Below, piece by piece: positions 47,282 to 61,031 of a stretch of 64,000 nucleotides of DNA. The stretch covers positions 1,550,001-1,614,000 of the forward strand of contig JAPEHQ010000011.1 of the NCBI GenBank assembly GCA_027405735.1, written 5' to 3'. The notes beneath the pieces were generated by a model. It searched no databases. It was not told the DNA's origin and saw only the letters and a program-made list of their open reading frames with translations. Position 1 is the first letter of the stretch. Each line of letters starts with the position of its first letter. Position numbers and translations under genes: made by a program. Origin of the DNA: Mucor racemosus (taxonomy: Eukaryota > Mucoromycota > Mucoromycetes > Mucorales > Mucoraceae).

Positions 47282-47520
47282 TGTCGGTTTTCGAGGATAT
47301 TAAACAGCCAATTTTGAAGCCAATTCCATTTCTAACTCATATTGAAATGTAATTCTTATAAATAGTCTTTTAAACCAAGTCCTAGAAGGTCTTGATTCTT
47401 TCTTTTACCATTAGTTTTTCTAATAATAAAGCCTACGTTCTCCATGATGATAAATGTTACTAATCTTTATTATTATTCTTTCTATATATAAATAAGATTG
47501 TATGTATTCATAAACTCTCA
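47282..47520. mobile_element. Solo LTR, 239 bp
   Basis: TGTCGGTTTTCGAGG...AACTCTCA with TG...CA ends, flanked by TATTA on both sides (47277-47281, 47521-47525). CACTA copy B1 has the site once without insert (GGCATATTAGACTATC near 23085). Contains ATAAATAG and AATAAA-type signals. No other copy in the window. Confidence 0.8.
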
Positions 47521-48545
47521 TATTAGACTATCAAGCTGGTGGTATTCTTTTCTTTTATCTGAATACGCATGATAATATAAGGGACAGATATTTTCATTTA
47601 ACCCCATTCTAAGATCAAATATCTTCATTATTTGTTACTGTATTTTTGGACGTATTTCTTGATTACCAGATCAAATCGAAGGCAATGATATTTATATCTA
47701 CTCAATGAGAAGCTAGAACTGGCTACAAACCCACGAAATGTCCCAGAAAAGTGATAAAATTTTAAATGATTTAGAAACATAAGAAACGAATAACCTTCTT
47801 GCCTAATAACCACAGTTTTGATCGTAGCTATGCTTGAAAACAAATCTTTTTACAGCTCACAATAGTAAACTAAAATAGTAAGTTTAAAGAAGGTTAATTT
47901 GTTTAAATTTTATGTGTAATAAAGTAACATCTATAATCTTAGATTTGGCTTGCATATAAATTCAAGCAGTAAGATTTATTTAGGTTTATGTTCGAGCAAA
48001 AACCATTATTGCTGTAAACATTATCGCTGTAAACATATCTACAAAAAATGATGATAATTGTAAATATATTGGTTCTTTCATGTATTGCTCTACATCAACA
48101 ACGAATTGAATTGTATTATTGTGTCTATAATTTATATTAATAAAAGTAAAAGTGATTTAAAAACCCATTATTGCAGTAAAATATGCAACGAAAATTTAAG
48201 AACGGCACGATGCTCATGTACAAACCAATTTATGCCCATACAATCAGCTCATTATGCTCATGATTAGATTTCTTATTATGCACAAATAGGGATGATAATG
48301 ATATGCTTATGGGCAATTCTACTACTATGCACACATGGGATTAATGTTATGCACATGGACAGAATCTATAATTCTACACATACAGGCTTTTCGTTATGCT
48401 CATGCGCAGTTTTTTTTTTTGTTGTGCCCATGTGCATATTGTCATCATTTTAACCATATTCAGTGGGCACAACTGCTCAGGCTATAGTGTGCAGCCCACC
48501 TGGGTACAACAAAATCATCTTGTGCAGCACAGGTTGGCCGTAGTG

Positions 48546-48769
48546 TACGTTACGATATTGCATGATGGTGTAAATAATGATATGGAAATTGAGGTTATAG
48601 TATTATATGATACTGTAAGAATTATCTTTTTTGAGTATTGTGAGAATTGCCCTCTTATTTTTATGATCATAAATGTGAGAAATAATAAGTTTGAATTACA
48701 CCATAGTATTACGATAGAAAGAGGTGGACAGACATAACTGATAAATACAAACCATTGTTTATAGTTATA
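48546..48769. other. Spacer between CACTA copies B2 and B3
   Basis: 224 bp with an open plus frame (TILHDGVNNDMEIEVIVLYD...) that runs on from B2; no family recognised. Confidence 0.35.
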
Positions 48770-49638
48770 CACTACGGCCGAACTATGCTTCCCATGGGTA
48801 TAGTGATCTACACAGAAGATGGGCAGAATAAAAAATTTTGTGCAGATCAGATAGCCTTGGTGAGCAGAGCAATGAGATCAAGGATTTTTAGTCAATTTAT
48901 TAAAGTATATCAATCATAATATAATTAATAATGAAGATAATTTGAATCGTTTAAAGCAGATGTGAGTTACTCGGATTCAACAGAATTGCCTTATTGACGA
49001 GATATATCAATTTGAATTTGGGGTTTGAAAGAGCCCTGCCCATGTTCTTCTCTTGGGGACCAAATGGGAACAACGACAACAACCTGTTTGATAACACTAA
49101 AAGTATTTATGCCTTTGTAAATTCCTGTTTGTAAAGCACAAAATCTTTTTTCCTCTCTACTCTTTCCTCAGCTCTATTATTTACGTTTAAAACTACAACA
49201 AAAAGACCAATATTTTTTTTATAAACTGAAATCAAGTAGCAGGTACAAGTACATGTTTTTCCTATTGCTTCTTTGGAAATGAATTATTAACTGTTAATGT
49301 TAAGGCACGTTATAATATCTTTCTCAAACAAAAAGGTGTCCAGGAATTAACCATTTTGTTCCATTATCTACGTTATAATTAATCCTTTTTTGGTCTAAAG
49401 TCAATATCTACCTGGATAAAAACTGGTGATTATAAAAGTATGTATAGCATTGACTTGATTTGAATGAATGAATAAACTCATGTTAGTCTATTTAGTGGCC
49501 AACATCTAAGAAGAGGAAAACAAGATGTTGCCTTGTATATCACTACCAACTATCAAAGGTACACCATAATTATTACTTATTAGCTTGTTATTAATAATTG
49601 ATTTTACTAATAAATCAATTTTTATAGGTCAAAAGTAA

Positions 49639-49761
49639 GTTTGTTCTTGTAAAGCATTGAATAAATTGGTTTGGGACAAAGAGGGTAAAAAGATGGCGAT
49701 AGGTTCCATTGATGACCATGTTTATGTTTATGTTTATGTTTATGTTTATGATATTGGAGAG
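49639..49761 (+). pseudogene. Captured dynein intermediate chain fragment in CACTA copy B3
   Basis: Same fragment as in B1 (KALNKLVWDKEGKKMAIG), ending in an expanded GTTTAT run (five units, reading VYVYVYVYVYDIGE) before GTAAG. No start codon. Confidence 0.58.
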
Positions 49762-50727
49762 GTAAGATTAAAACTCAATGTAAATTATCTCTAGCGCAAT
49801 AATTATAAAGTAAGACTATATTATTATCAAGTAAACTGTCACATAATATTAACATGATATATAAAGGTTTACAGTAATAAGCTTGACTCAAGTGGGTACA
49901 GCATCATAAATTCTTGAAAAAGTTCTCAAGTATTATAAAACCTCTTATTTTTAAGACTTACGAGGCTTATAAGCGGAATATTAATTTAGAAAATTATTTT
50001 TGTCCAGATCGTCAATTTTGACATTTTTTAATTTTTTTTTCTGATTTTGCAAATCTAGAGTTAATTATACTACCAATTATAAAAACAAAAAATATACACA
50101 TATACAGAATTTAGCGCTCTATTTGCTCAATAAAAAATAACAAACATTTTTATTGCAAAATATTGCATGAAAATCCTTTAATTAAAAAACCGTTTTTGGG
50201 ACAAAAGTACAGATTCTCATTACTTGACGTTTAATATTAAACTTTTATAAAATGTGTATTAGTCATGGCTACAATTTTCTCTCACAATGTAGTACATTTA
50301 AACGTCGGTTTTGGTATCCAAATTTGATTTTTCTGTTTTTTGATCAAAATCATGAGTGTTGGTAAGGGTAAAATGAGTCCCGAAAATGTCCGCTACAAAA
50401 ACTGAATTTTCAGACCTTAGGTGGTTAAATATAAAAAAAGTTACAAAAAAAGAAACGCTTTTTTATTTAAAACTTAGATTACCATAGTATAAGAGACTTA
50501 GCAATTCAATCTTGCTATGCTCAATTACGGCGTCGTTCTACGGGCCCACTTTTGCAATGTTTTAATGAATGTATGATATGACAGATGGTTTTTCTGGTAG
50601 AAAAATGTATGTTTCTATGATAACAGATATTGCCTATTTTGTTTACATTGGCTGAAATGAGCAATTTATTAGCAAGGTTTTAATTGCGCTAAATAATGTA
50701 AAGCTTTGAAAATTCTTTTCTATGTGT

Positions 50728-51455
50728 AGTAAATTACGATGTTATTTACTAAAATAAAAAAATATAAAAATAAAAGCAGTAGAAATACAATTATAATCAG
50801 CTAAAGTTTTTATTACAAAAGATTTCCGAAGAGTTAAAATAATTGAAAAGTATGAGGGTATTTATAGTGATTTGGAGAACTTGGATACCATCAGACTTGA
50901 ATGGATGTATATTTAGTAATCTTCCAGTTTTGAGTACATTGCTATTGATTTGATATTTTAAGGGGTAAATTGTATAGAGCATTGACCATAAGGGATTGTA
51001 TGTCAAGTGTGACAATATCGACCTTTTGGGAAATGGTTGTTTTTGTTTATTTCTGTTATATCTATTTTATGTAACCTTGATTTTTAAGGGGTAGTTTTTA
51101 TATGCTTGAATCTTATTTATATTGATAGTGCAACTACGATATAGATGAGTAGTTGACTAAATTGATATCTTTGTTTATTATCATTATTGATTTGGATAGA
51201 ATCCTGTTTTGATATATATGTCATTTGTGTAATTGATTGCGCCGTGATCAAGGGTGCTATCATCTACACGACATGTATGGTTCAAAAAGGGTATTTCATA
51301 TTTTTAGCATGCGTTTGTTATTGTGTTCAATTGAAGCGTTTGTTTATTATCGTTGTTCACATTTCAAGTGGCATCATATTTTATGAGCGACACTTGAAAT
51401 TTAGGTTGTTTTATTTTTATCAAGCGTTTTTAGTATGTAATTCCACTGCACTATC
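50728..51455. mobile_element. 728-bp insertion in CACTA copy B3
   Basis: Absent from B1 and B2 at the matching point. Flanked by TGTGT on both sides (50723-50727, 51456-51460). Left end AGTAAATTACGATGTTATTTACT can form a hairpin (AGTAAAT/ATTTACT). No protein family recognised; the class is not clear. Confidence 0.5.
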
Positions 51456-52600
51456 TGTGTTGTTTCTCTCTTTTTGTTTTCATATTCCAATGATATATTC
51501 ACCGTTTGATAAGGCATATCAGACTATCAAGCTGGTATTCTTTTGCTTTATCTGAATACGCATTCTTCTAACAACATAAGGAGCTAATGTTTTTAATATA
51601 TGTAGCAGTCTATATTAAAGACTAATATTTTTATTTAAACGCATTTTAAGATCAAATATCATTATTTACTACTGTATTGTTGAACGTATTTCTTGATTAG
51701 CAAATCAAATCAAAGACAATGATATGTATACACTATCTACTCAATGAGAAGCTAGAACTGGCTACAAACCCATGAAATTTTCCAGAAAAGTGATAAAATT
51801 TCAAATGATATAGAAACAAAAAAAGAATAACCTAGTGTCTTGTCTAATAACCATGGTTTTGATCGTAGCTATACTTGAAAACAAATCTTTCTACAGTTGA
51901 CAATAGTAAACTAAAATAGTAAATTCAAAGAAGGTTAACTTGTTTAAATTTTATGAGTGATAAAGTAACATTTATAGCTTTAAAGTTGGCTTGCATATAA
52001 ATTTAAGCAGTAATAAGTGTTATCTAATTTTATGCTCAAGCAAAAACCATTGTTGCTGTAAACATTATTATAGCTATAAACATATTTACAGATAATAACA
52101 ATCGTAATATATTGGCTCTTGCATGTATTGCTCTACATCTCTACATCAACAACGCATTGAATTGTATTATTATTGTCTATAATCTATATTAATAAAAGCA
52201 AAAGTGATTTAAAACCCCATTATTCCAGTAAAAAAATGCAATGGAATTTTGAGAACGGCACGATGCTCATGTACAAACCAATTTATACCCATACAATCAG
52301 CACATTATGCTCATGGTCAAATTTTATTGTTATACACAAATAGGAACGAATAATGATATGCTTATGGGAAACTCTACTATTATGCACACATGGGATTAAT
52401 GTTATGCACACGGACAGAATCTATAATTCTACACATACAGGCTTTTCGTTATGCTCATGCGCAGTTTTTTTTTTGTTGTGCCCATGTGCATCTTGTTATC
52501 TTTTTAGCCATTATTTAGTGGGCACAACAACTCATCAGGCTATAGTGTGCAGCCCACCTGGACACAACAAAATCATTTTGTGCAGCACAGGTCGGCCGTA

Positions 52601-53366
52601 GTTATTTTATATATAAATCCTTTAAATTTGTGATTTTATAGACTTTTTTTGAATCCGGTTGTATCATATTGTACTTTTCAAGTTAAACCCATTATTAGGC
52701 TAATAACGTTGTGGGTTGTACTTATGCTTTATGATATATCAGAAGTTTACCCAAATGTAGAAATCCAGGGACAGCTATTGAAATCTAACATGGCATGACA
52801 TTTAGTAACTCATACTAAATGTCATACATAAACACTAGCATTAACAGCGACTATCAGAAACATTCAGAAACACTTGGCAATAATGAAACATAAGCAATCC
52901 TACACCCTATCCAAATGATACAATCACAGATTCCCAATTTCACAAATTCCATTGTATATGATTTGTTCCCAAGTTATATCAAGTACCTCAATACCCGGCA
53001 ATTCATTAATAATATTAATAATCATATAACCACCTAGAAAACATATAAATATAAAGCATCAATGAATTAGTAAAATGTATCTTTTAGCAGAATATTTTTA
53101 TATTAGTATCTTTTGATATAATGCTTTACTTAAAATAAGCCTTTGAATAATTAATAGCAATACAGTCGAACCTTAATTTTTGTATGAAATTTCGATACCT
53201 GCATCTTATAGCTGTTTGGGATATTTAAAAAACCGCATCCGGGCTGTCCGGTAATTTTTTCTAAAAATTTAAAGCTTGGAAATATCATTAGATGGCCGCT
53301 TCCGGAGATTGTTCGGCTGCTTTTTTTGGAAGAGTGACCATTGGCAAAAATATGGATCATATACTA
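52601..53366. other. Gene-free stretch with a pogo-like terminal motif
   Basis: AT-rich. TACAGTCGAACCTTAATTTT at about 53161 resembles pogo/Tigger-type TIR starts (TA-CAGTCGAACCT), but no opposite end was found before the LTR at 53367. Confidence 0.3.
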
Positions 53367-53906
53367 TGTTGTATGCCACCAAGTACCATATGTATCACCT
53401 TCTACAGTATCAACACATCTTAAAATCTATTGACTACGACATGTATTGAAGTGTGAAGACTTGATATCGGATATAAGAAACTCCTAGCGTACCGAGTTTA
53501 ATCCAGTAACTACCAAGAACGCTTGGACCTCAATTATGACACCATATTATTTCATCCCAGCGGTTAATCAATCAAGTAGCTATCAAATCAACATCCAAGC
53601 ATATTTAGCGCAGCATTGAAACAAGACAACTGACAACTCACAAGCTCTGCAAGAACGGTTAACTTATCATTGATCCATTTAAATCCATAGATTACTATCA
53701 AACAGATCCAATGGTTTAATAGTACTTTAAATTACATTTCAGATCTTAATGTCAAATGTCAAATCAATATAAATGGCCCTACTTTTATATCTAAATAAAC
53801 GAGATCTTGTTTTTATTATGCAGCTGAAGAACTAACTCATTATTCATTCTCTTTTAATTGCATTCTTTTTTTAAGTATTATTTATCAATCCTGAAAATAT
53901 ACGATA
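53367..53906 (+). mobile_element. Solo LTR, family C, copy 3
   Basis: 540 bp, TGTTGTATGCCACC to ATATACGATA (terminal CA changed to TA). Same TATA/AATAAA layout as copy 2. Flanks TACTA and AGCAT do not match. Sits at the truncated left side of a family A copy. Confidence 0.68.
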
Positions 53907-53910
53907 AGCA

Positions 53911-54945
53911 TTTCAATTTAGGAGCTTGATTTTTTATAATTGATTTGAGACTGAAGTGAACTAAGCTAGATTCCCATCATAAAATACCTAAATTAAATGT
54001 CATCTCATTTGAAACCATGCTATCAAAGATAAGACTATATAGTAAATAGACAATTGCATAAAGATAGCAAGGGTATAATACTCAAATAAGAGATGCTAAA
54101 ATACTAAAGTAATGTGGGATATCCTAAATAAAAGATACAAAAAGTACATGCTTATCAAGTAGAACAAGTAAGGGCTGTTCTGAAAGCATGATTGACAAAC
54201 TATATTTAAAACACCGTTCTTGATCCACCAAATCAATAACCAAACAACCCAACATTTATACTCAAAATTAATGGAATCGTTGACAATTGCAATGCAATTG
54301 CAAGATAGTAAATAATCACCAAATAATATAAATAGAGACGTAGAATAACCATTTTATTGCACATTATCCATATTTTAATAAAGAAGGATTTTAACAGTAT
54401 TCTTTATCGCTTTTTACACCCATATTTTACTGCAGAGACCAATTTGAGGTCAATATTAGGCCAGTATACGTATATTCTGTTATTAACAACACTTCTATTT
54501 TGGTACAAGTATTAATAGCCCATGATATATTACAAGTATTTCAGATACCAGCATCGATATGGGACATTGAGCATTCGATACATTTGAACAATTAGTTGGT
54601 TACCTGCTATTTACATCAATTAAAGTCAGTAAGCACATCAGTTCTCACTGAGTATTATGGATCCAAATGAGCTCCCGTTGCAATGGTAGATATTTCTACG
54701 GTTTATCAACAGGATCATAAAGTTTCCACCTCCCCGAGGAGTTCCCTTGAGGATGGAAAAATGGAAGCAGCCGCTTTCTCCACCTAGTTTGTCTGGGTTA
54801 TTTCAGATATTTTTTGAAATTTTTTTACAAAATCAAACAATAGTTCGAAATCAAATTTTGAAATTGCACTTGATGCGCAGTGAAAATACGAATAACTCAT
54901 TTTAATTTCATTTGCTAACAGCTTTTTTGAAAGAGTGTGCTGTAT
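53911..54945. repeat. Family A copy 5 (right part), split by a MITE
   Basis: Family A sequence at 53911-53950 and 54436-54945, interrupted by the 485-bp MITE. Its counterpart of the small conserved frame is broken by a stop (TACATTTGA region near 54580). Confidence 0.68.
53951..54435 (-). mobile_element. 485-bp MITE, copy 2 (inverted)
   Basis: Same length and ends as the copy at 19673-20157, opposite orientation: CTGAAGTGAACT at the left, ATTTTACTGCAG at the right. Flanked by AGA on both sides (53948-53950, 54436-54438). Confidence 0.75.
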
Positions 54946-56748
54946 ACGCTTTATTTGTAAAAGTATCCAGATTTTCAAAAATCAAAAATTAAAATTCAAG
55001 TAAAAAATATATAAATTGAATCAACAACAGAGGATAAATATAGAGAAATATGGAAAAGAAAAGGTTAAGACATTGCTATTAATTTAAAATAACTATGTAT
55101 ATATCACTTACACTTAATGTATTTAGTGATATTAAATTTATTTATTGTTTACTAGTGGCATATACACACAACTTTGGGCATTTTATGCTAAAAATATTGT
55201 GTAATTTATGAAATGAATTTATATAAAAGTAACGGCATATCACAAGTCATTGTGGTACTATTATAGCAAATTTATACTGTAAATTTTGGTATATACTATA
55301 ATGAAAGCAAGTGTTGGGTGGACCTCTCAATGAAGAAATATGACATATACATTTTAAATGTAGAATAGTTGTAGTTGGGTTTCATCAATGTACGGTCAGT
55401 ATTCAGAAGATAGATTAGAACTAAAAGTGCTATTAAAAAAGGGGAAACGGGTGTAACGGGTTGATTACTAGGTTTTTGTCCGTCTTCGTTATTAGCTTTC
55501 TAAGCCTGCGGCACATTTAAATGTGTGCACATTAATTTATCTAACCATACTCAACCTCATTTTTTCTTTTTTTGGAAAAAAGAAATAAACTTCAGTTGAA
55601 AAAATCCGGCCATTCATCTCTATTTGACTTGGCATTTATACTATTTACAGACTAAAAAGAATAATAACTCCATGCATATTCGAAAGGTACGTGTATCACA
55701 TTATCATATACAATTGCTCCGCTTCCTTTTAGACGGCAACAAGGTCTGTTTTAGAAGGTCATTTCTTTTTATAAATGTCCTGGGGTCCTTTTTCTTATAT
55801 GTATATGACAAAAGTCAGTACTACCAAAATGATGCACTCTAAAACGGATCAATTTTAGTAAAATATTTGGAAGGCAATTGTCCGCTAAACTATTCATATC
55901 TATTGGAAGTGCTGTAATTACAATTTATTGTAGCACTTTGTTTCTCGGGTAGCACAAATAAAAGGCTAATGTAAAAAAGATCTTCACCATGTACCTTGCT
56001 CTGTGAAATACGTTTTGTAGATTACATGATGCACATGGGTGCATGATTATTAAAACAATATGTTGCAGAAGAGCACTTTACAATACCAATGCAATCATAC
56101 TTTTTAAGCATGTAAAATCGACATGAATATACGATACTACCCTATTCGATCATATAAACATCAGTTGGCATGGTCTTTCTTGGTGTTGTTTGGATACAAA
56201 TAATCTCAATGAAGATCTTTTTGAACTATAACCATTACAGAGGATCTTGTGCCGATAAACAACAACAACAACAACAATAGCAACAGCAAAAAAAGGCTTT
56301 TCTATAAAAGGAGTTTACCGAAGATGTAGATGTAATAAATCATCATCGTCAATAAAATCAAATATTCGGGTCGCAATCAATTTTAGTACCGTGTACAACC
56401 ATTGATTCGCTTTTTTAGTTACCTATATACCACTCCCGTTTAATGTTGTGTTTCTTCAAATACAAAATTAATATAAAAGTATGGAAACCGAGGAAAAATT
56501 TGTGTTGAAGGCTTTTGTTTATTTCTCTCTCTTCTTTCACTCTTTTTTTTTTTTTTTTTTTTCCCCTGGATTTTTGAGATTAGTATTTTTTTTAAAAAAC
56601 TATTTCTTTCTTCTTTTTCCATTTACTCGAAAACTAGAGACATTTGACTATAATAAGCAATTAAATAATTTTATATACTTTTATAGTATTATATACCACT
56701 GTTTAGGATTATAAACAATATACATATACCAAGTAAATTATACTTTTC
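54946..56748. other. Gene-free upstream region of the LtrA-like gene
   Basis: No gene or shared repeat recognised. Includes AACAACAACAACAACAATAGCAACAGC-type triplets near 56259 and a T-tract at about 56542-56562 upstream of the start codon at 56749. Confidence 0.5.
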
Positions 56749-59700
56749 ATGGCACAAAATAGAGGATATCAAGGTCCGGCATTTGGACATCGTGGTGTTG
56801 GTGGAAGACAACGACAATCTCTTCAACCTGATGATGAATTAGCTTTAGAAGCTGGTTATATCAGTAACAGATCTAATCTCAGCGCAACTACAGAGAGAAG
56901 TACTGATGGTGCTCGCAGACCTTCTCATACTAGTCATATCAATTTTAACGAAAGTAATATCACAAGCAGATCAGCTGGTGCTGGTGCTAGTTCTATACGA
57001 TCTGGAGTCCGTGTCCATACCAATGAACATGAAGCAGTGTCTCCTCTTCATGACCCTGCTGGAAAACCTCTTCGTAGACATGGCGCTGAAACTGTTGGTG
57101 ATGTGCTTTTGCACCCTTTGAAAGAGTTTCAACTTCATCAAAAGCGTGCTGAAGCTTATGAAGCTGAAAAGACTGCTTGGAATGAAAAACATCCAGACAC
57201 CATTGCTTCTGTACAAGATGTCGAAAATTTGGCGGATGAACCAATTGTGTAAATATTCTTCAAATGAAAAGATAAATGTCAGTTTTATTAACATAATATT
57301 TTAAATTACATAGTGAGGATGTTAGAACTAGACTGAGTAAGTGAAACAGATTGCAGATTTGCAATTTTAGGTGATACTCATGATTTTTTATAGCGATGCA
57401 TTTCCGTCATTTGGTCGGTGATCAAGACTTTAAGCTTAGCGATGAACAAATATCTATATTAGAAAATCCTGTAAGGCAATGAATTTGCTGTCTATTATAT
57501 CCATTATTTTTTGACAGATTTCTTGTATATAGTTGCAACTTTCACCTGAAGAAAAGGAGCAATTGAAAAACTTTAAAGATACCGATGATTTCATTGATTT
57601 CTTGGAAAGAACTCGAAGAGATTTTTCAGTTAAAGTTCATAAAACTGTGAATGTTCGAGCTCAATTAGCTTCAGCAAAAAATGATTTATTCCACGATTCT
57701 TCTAGTAAGATTTGTATATATTTATAAATACAAAATGACATTAACCTCGAAACTTTTCAATAGAGGGCTCTTTTGATTTAGGTAAAAAATCAAACACATT
57801 TTCATCTGACAAAACAAATACCACTAGCAGTACAGAAAAGCCAGTAGATGAAAAGGAAAAGGACAATTCAGGCACAATCAAAGAATCAGATTCAGGCACC
57901 TTTAAAAAGTCAGATTCGGGCAATTTTAGCGAAATTCCTAAAACACATCCTCATACTAATCATTCACCTACTGACTTATTAATTGATTTGAATGATAATG
58001 TTTACGTTCAAGTGCAATTTATTCCCATCGTACAACACAAACATCATAATGTTAGAAGAGCTATTTTCTCTGTCCCTGATCCAGATTTATCTGATGAAAT
58101 TGGCGAAGAAACGTCTGCTACATGGGTTGAATTGTTGGGTGATGTTTTTTATGTTGGCTGGCTCAGGTAAAATTTGCAGAATTCCATTATATTTTAGTTT
58201 TATACGATTACTTACTTGGCTATTACAGCCAATTTACACATTCAGTACATATCAACAGCCATGCTACCCTCAATACATATGCTGCATGGTTTGTGGTAAT
58301 GTGGTGGACTTGGTGTTCTAGTGCTTTATATTCATCTCGTTATGATCGACAAGGTAAGCTTGGTTAAATTACATTTAAAAAGATAACATCTAATCTGATT
58401 CTGCTTATAGATGTTGCTCATCATATTTACAAGATTATCGAACTCTGTGGTCTAAGTAAGTTTTATATATATATAAATATATACTGTATTTCTGAATATG
58501 TTTGATTATTAACATTACATTACACAGTTCTTATGGCTGGCTCTAGTGATAAGCAAAAGTTTGAATCAGAACCTAAATGGTTTATTATTGGTTATATCAT
58601 TATGAAAGCTGTTGTTTTATTTGAATATTCTATTGTATTTATTGTTTCTCTCGGCGCTCATTTCAAATCATCTCGTAGACCCTTGGGTGCTTATGTTACT
58701 GCTAGTGCCATATCGATTGCCATGTGGGGAGCCTCTTTATTATATCAATCTCAAGCCGATATGACCAAAAGATATGCTCTCTGGTATACCAGCATTGGCA
58801 TGGAAATTATCGTTCATATTTACTTGCAAGGCAATAGCCGTGTATCATTAGCTGCTAGTCATTTAGGCGAGAGATTTGGTTTATTCACTCTTATTATTCT
58901 TGGTGAAAACTGCATGGGCTTTATCAAGATGGTTGCTGAATCCAATTTTACATCTAGTGTCATTGCATGTAATGTTTTTGGTGTTACTATTATCTTTTGC
59001 TACTTTTTCATGTACTTTGATGATTTTAGTGGGGAATTGATTAATCAAACCAAGCTCAGTCAACTCTGGATGTATCTTCATTTCCCACTTCATTTATTCC
59101 AAGTTGCTTTTGGTATTGCATTAACTGAAATTATTTCTAATCATAATGAAGGTGTCGATACTGCAGCTAGTTATTATGAAACTTTACAAACATGTGCTGC
59201 TGCTGCTGCTAATCATTCCACTGAAACTGCATCTACAAGTACAACATCAGAGCATGCTGTTACAGCTGCAGCAAACAGCAGCATTGTGGAAAGCGCTCAT
59301 TATACAGTATTATCATTAGCTACAGAAGCTACAACTGCCTCATCTGAAGAAAGCAGCCATGATAGTGGTTGCAGTGATCCATTATTTTCCATCAAGATTT
59401 TCTGGATCACTGCTGGTTTAATTTTATGCTTTAATGCCTTTATTAAACTTGTAAATACACCTGTAAACCGAGGTATGTATCTGTATAAATTATTTAACAT
59501 GTATCGTTATTAATCATCCTTTATGATTTACAGGAAGCTTAAAATCTTATATCATTTGCGCTTCTCGCATTCTTAATGCTGTTGTATTCTTTGCCCTTTC
59601 AACCATTACATATGTAAATATGAATAGTTTAGGAATGGTCTCAGTCATGATGGCATGTCTCTTATTCCAATGTAAGTATTACAAATGACCTAATGCTACT

Positions 59701-59760
59701 AGATTAAAAACTAATTTGTATCTTTTTAATGTAATAGCTGGTGTTGATTTATTGGACTAG
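56749..59760 (+). CDS. LtrA-like (low temperature requirement A family) multi-pass membrane protein
   Basis: Ten exons: 56749-57248, 57314-57336, 57394-57470, 57533-57704, 57764-58166, 58229-58353, 58411-58455, 58528-59472, 59534-59671, 59738-59760; 816 residues, every phase consistent. A long hydrophilic N-terminal half (RPSHTSH, TDDFIDFLERTRRD, repeated ESDSGTFKKSDSGNF) precedes the membrane domain, which starts at TSATWVELLGDVFYVGWLSQ and includes YAAWFVVMWWTWCSSALY, the LtrA signature GERFGLFTLIILGE, and about eight to ten helices. A Ser/Thr/Ala-rich loop separates the last helices. LtrA proteins are widespread in bacteria and fungi, with no established biochemical role. Confidence 0.88.
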
Positions 59761-61031
59761 TTTGGTCATATTTTCTTTATATAACTCTTATCAATGTTGT
59801 CTCCCCCCCCCCCCTTTTTTTTAAAAAAATTTATGTAAAACTATTAATACTATAAAAATGTGATTTTCTATTGTCCAAGACTAAATCTGTGAAATTTGCA
59901 TAAATGTACAGTAACAGGATTTAAATGCTCAATTATGCATGGATATTTTGCATGAAAAACCCTGCGCTCAAAAAATATTTTTTATGGTATATAAACTGAT
60001 TGACCTAGAAAAACATATTTTCCTATTTCCTGGCATAAAAAAAATTATCATGTCAATTTTGATATTATCAGCAACTATTCGAATGTTTCTAGTCCTTTCC
60101 ATCAACTTTGTAGCATTTAAAAAAATTCTTCAAAGTTAATTTTTGTGCTAGTTGACGACTTTTTTTTAGGGTATACATTTTATCATATGCGAAAATGATA
60201 TAATAATCATGCGCATTTGTATCAATTTAACTGACACACCATCTTACTAGCAACCTAACTAATTAGTTTTGAATAACGTAAAAAGATGCTTTCTAAATAA
60301 AAATAGAAATTGGCGACAAATATCTGGTTGAAAGGAGGACTCGAGTTCGCGGACTCGAGAATTCAAATGATGATTATCATATATATTTCAGATAAATTGC
60401 ATGTATTAATTACATGTATTTTCTTTTTAAAAACAGAAAAAGAATGGTTCATTTATTTAATAATTTTAATTACGCGTTATTTTTCGCAAAAAGTGCATTA
60501 TTAACACAAAAATGTTGAAATCTGATATCTCCAAAAAAAAAAACTTCTTTATCAACGTTTGATCTGTTGGGATAAGCCTCATGTTATGATATTGTCCCGA
60601 GCTTAGGCAAATTTATCGGAGCCATTCAATGCGTGTATTTACATGTTATTTTGACGGATCAAAAAGATCAAATCAAATAATGATATGGCCTGATATTGGA
60701 AAAAAAAAAAAAAAAGATTAGCAATTTTGATAAGCAATTTTTTCTGGATTTTCTTCCTTTTCTTAATCAATAGGGATAAATAAAATCTGTTTATATATAC
60801 TGTACAATATAAATCTTAATCAAAATGACATCAGATTAAGAGTACTCAAGTACACTAAAATACAGAGGCATTTCAATTATATTACAACTAAACCAAAAAC
60901 AAATTATCGAAAATAGACCCCAGCACATGAGAAACACGTTTTTGAGTCAGTTTCAAAGACATTGATATAAAACCAACATGTTACAAGGAAAGCGCACCTT
61001 CTTCTTCTTGTTTTTTCCTTAATAAATAAAG
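59761..61031. other. Intergenic, nothing recognised
   Basis: C8-10/T tract just after the stop (about 59802-59821), then AT-rich spacer. A direct repeat of GGACTCGAG around TTCGC at about 60337-60358 is notable. Short ORFs only. Confidence 0.5.

Larger units (their letters stand above)
46002..48545. mobile_element. CACTA-like element copy B2, left end missing
   Basis: Homologous to B1 and B3 from the captured gene fragment through the right terminus (GGCCGTAGTG ends at 48545). No CACTACGGCC start was found upstream, so the left end was lost or replaced. Holds a longer captured fragment than the other copies and a solo LTR (47282-47520). Confidence 0.72.
48770..52600. mobile_element. CACTA-like element copy B3
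   Basis: Starts CACTACGGCCGAAC and ends CGGCCGTAGT; the final G of the right TIR and clear flanking duplication are missing (ATA on the left, TAT on the right). Collinear with B1, without the family C LTR but with a 728-bp insertion at 50728-51455. Right subterminal TGCACA/GTGCCCATG motifs conserved. No transposase. Confidence 0.75.

Noticed and set aside
53161..53360. Pogo/Tigger-like element
   Set aside because: Only one end-like motif seen and no opposite TIR or transposase; left as a note.
60337..60358. GGACTCGAG repeats with TTCGC as a tRNA B-box
   Set aside because: No A-box or foldable tRNA around it; simple short direct repeat.
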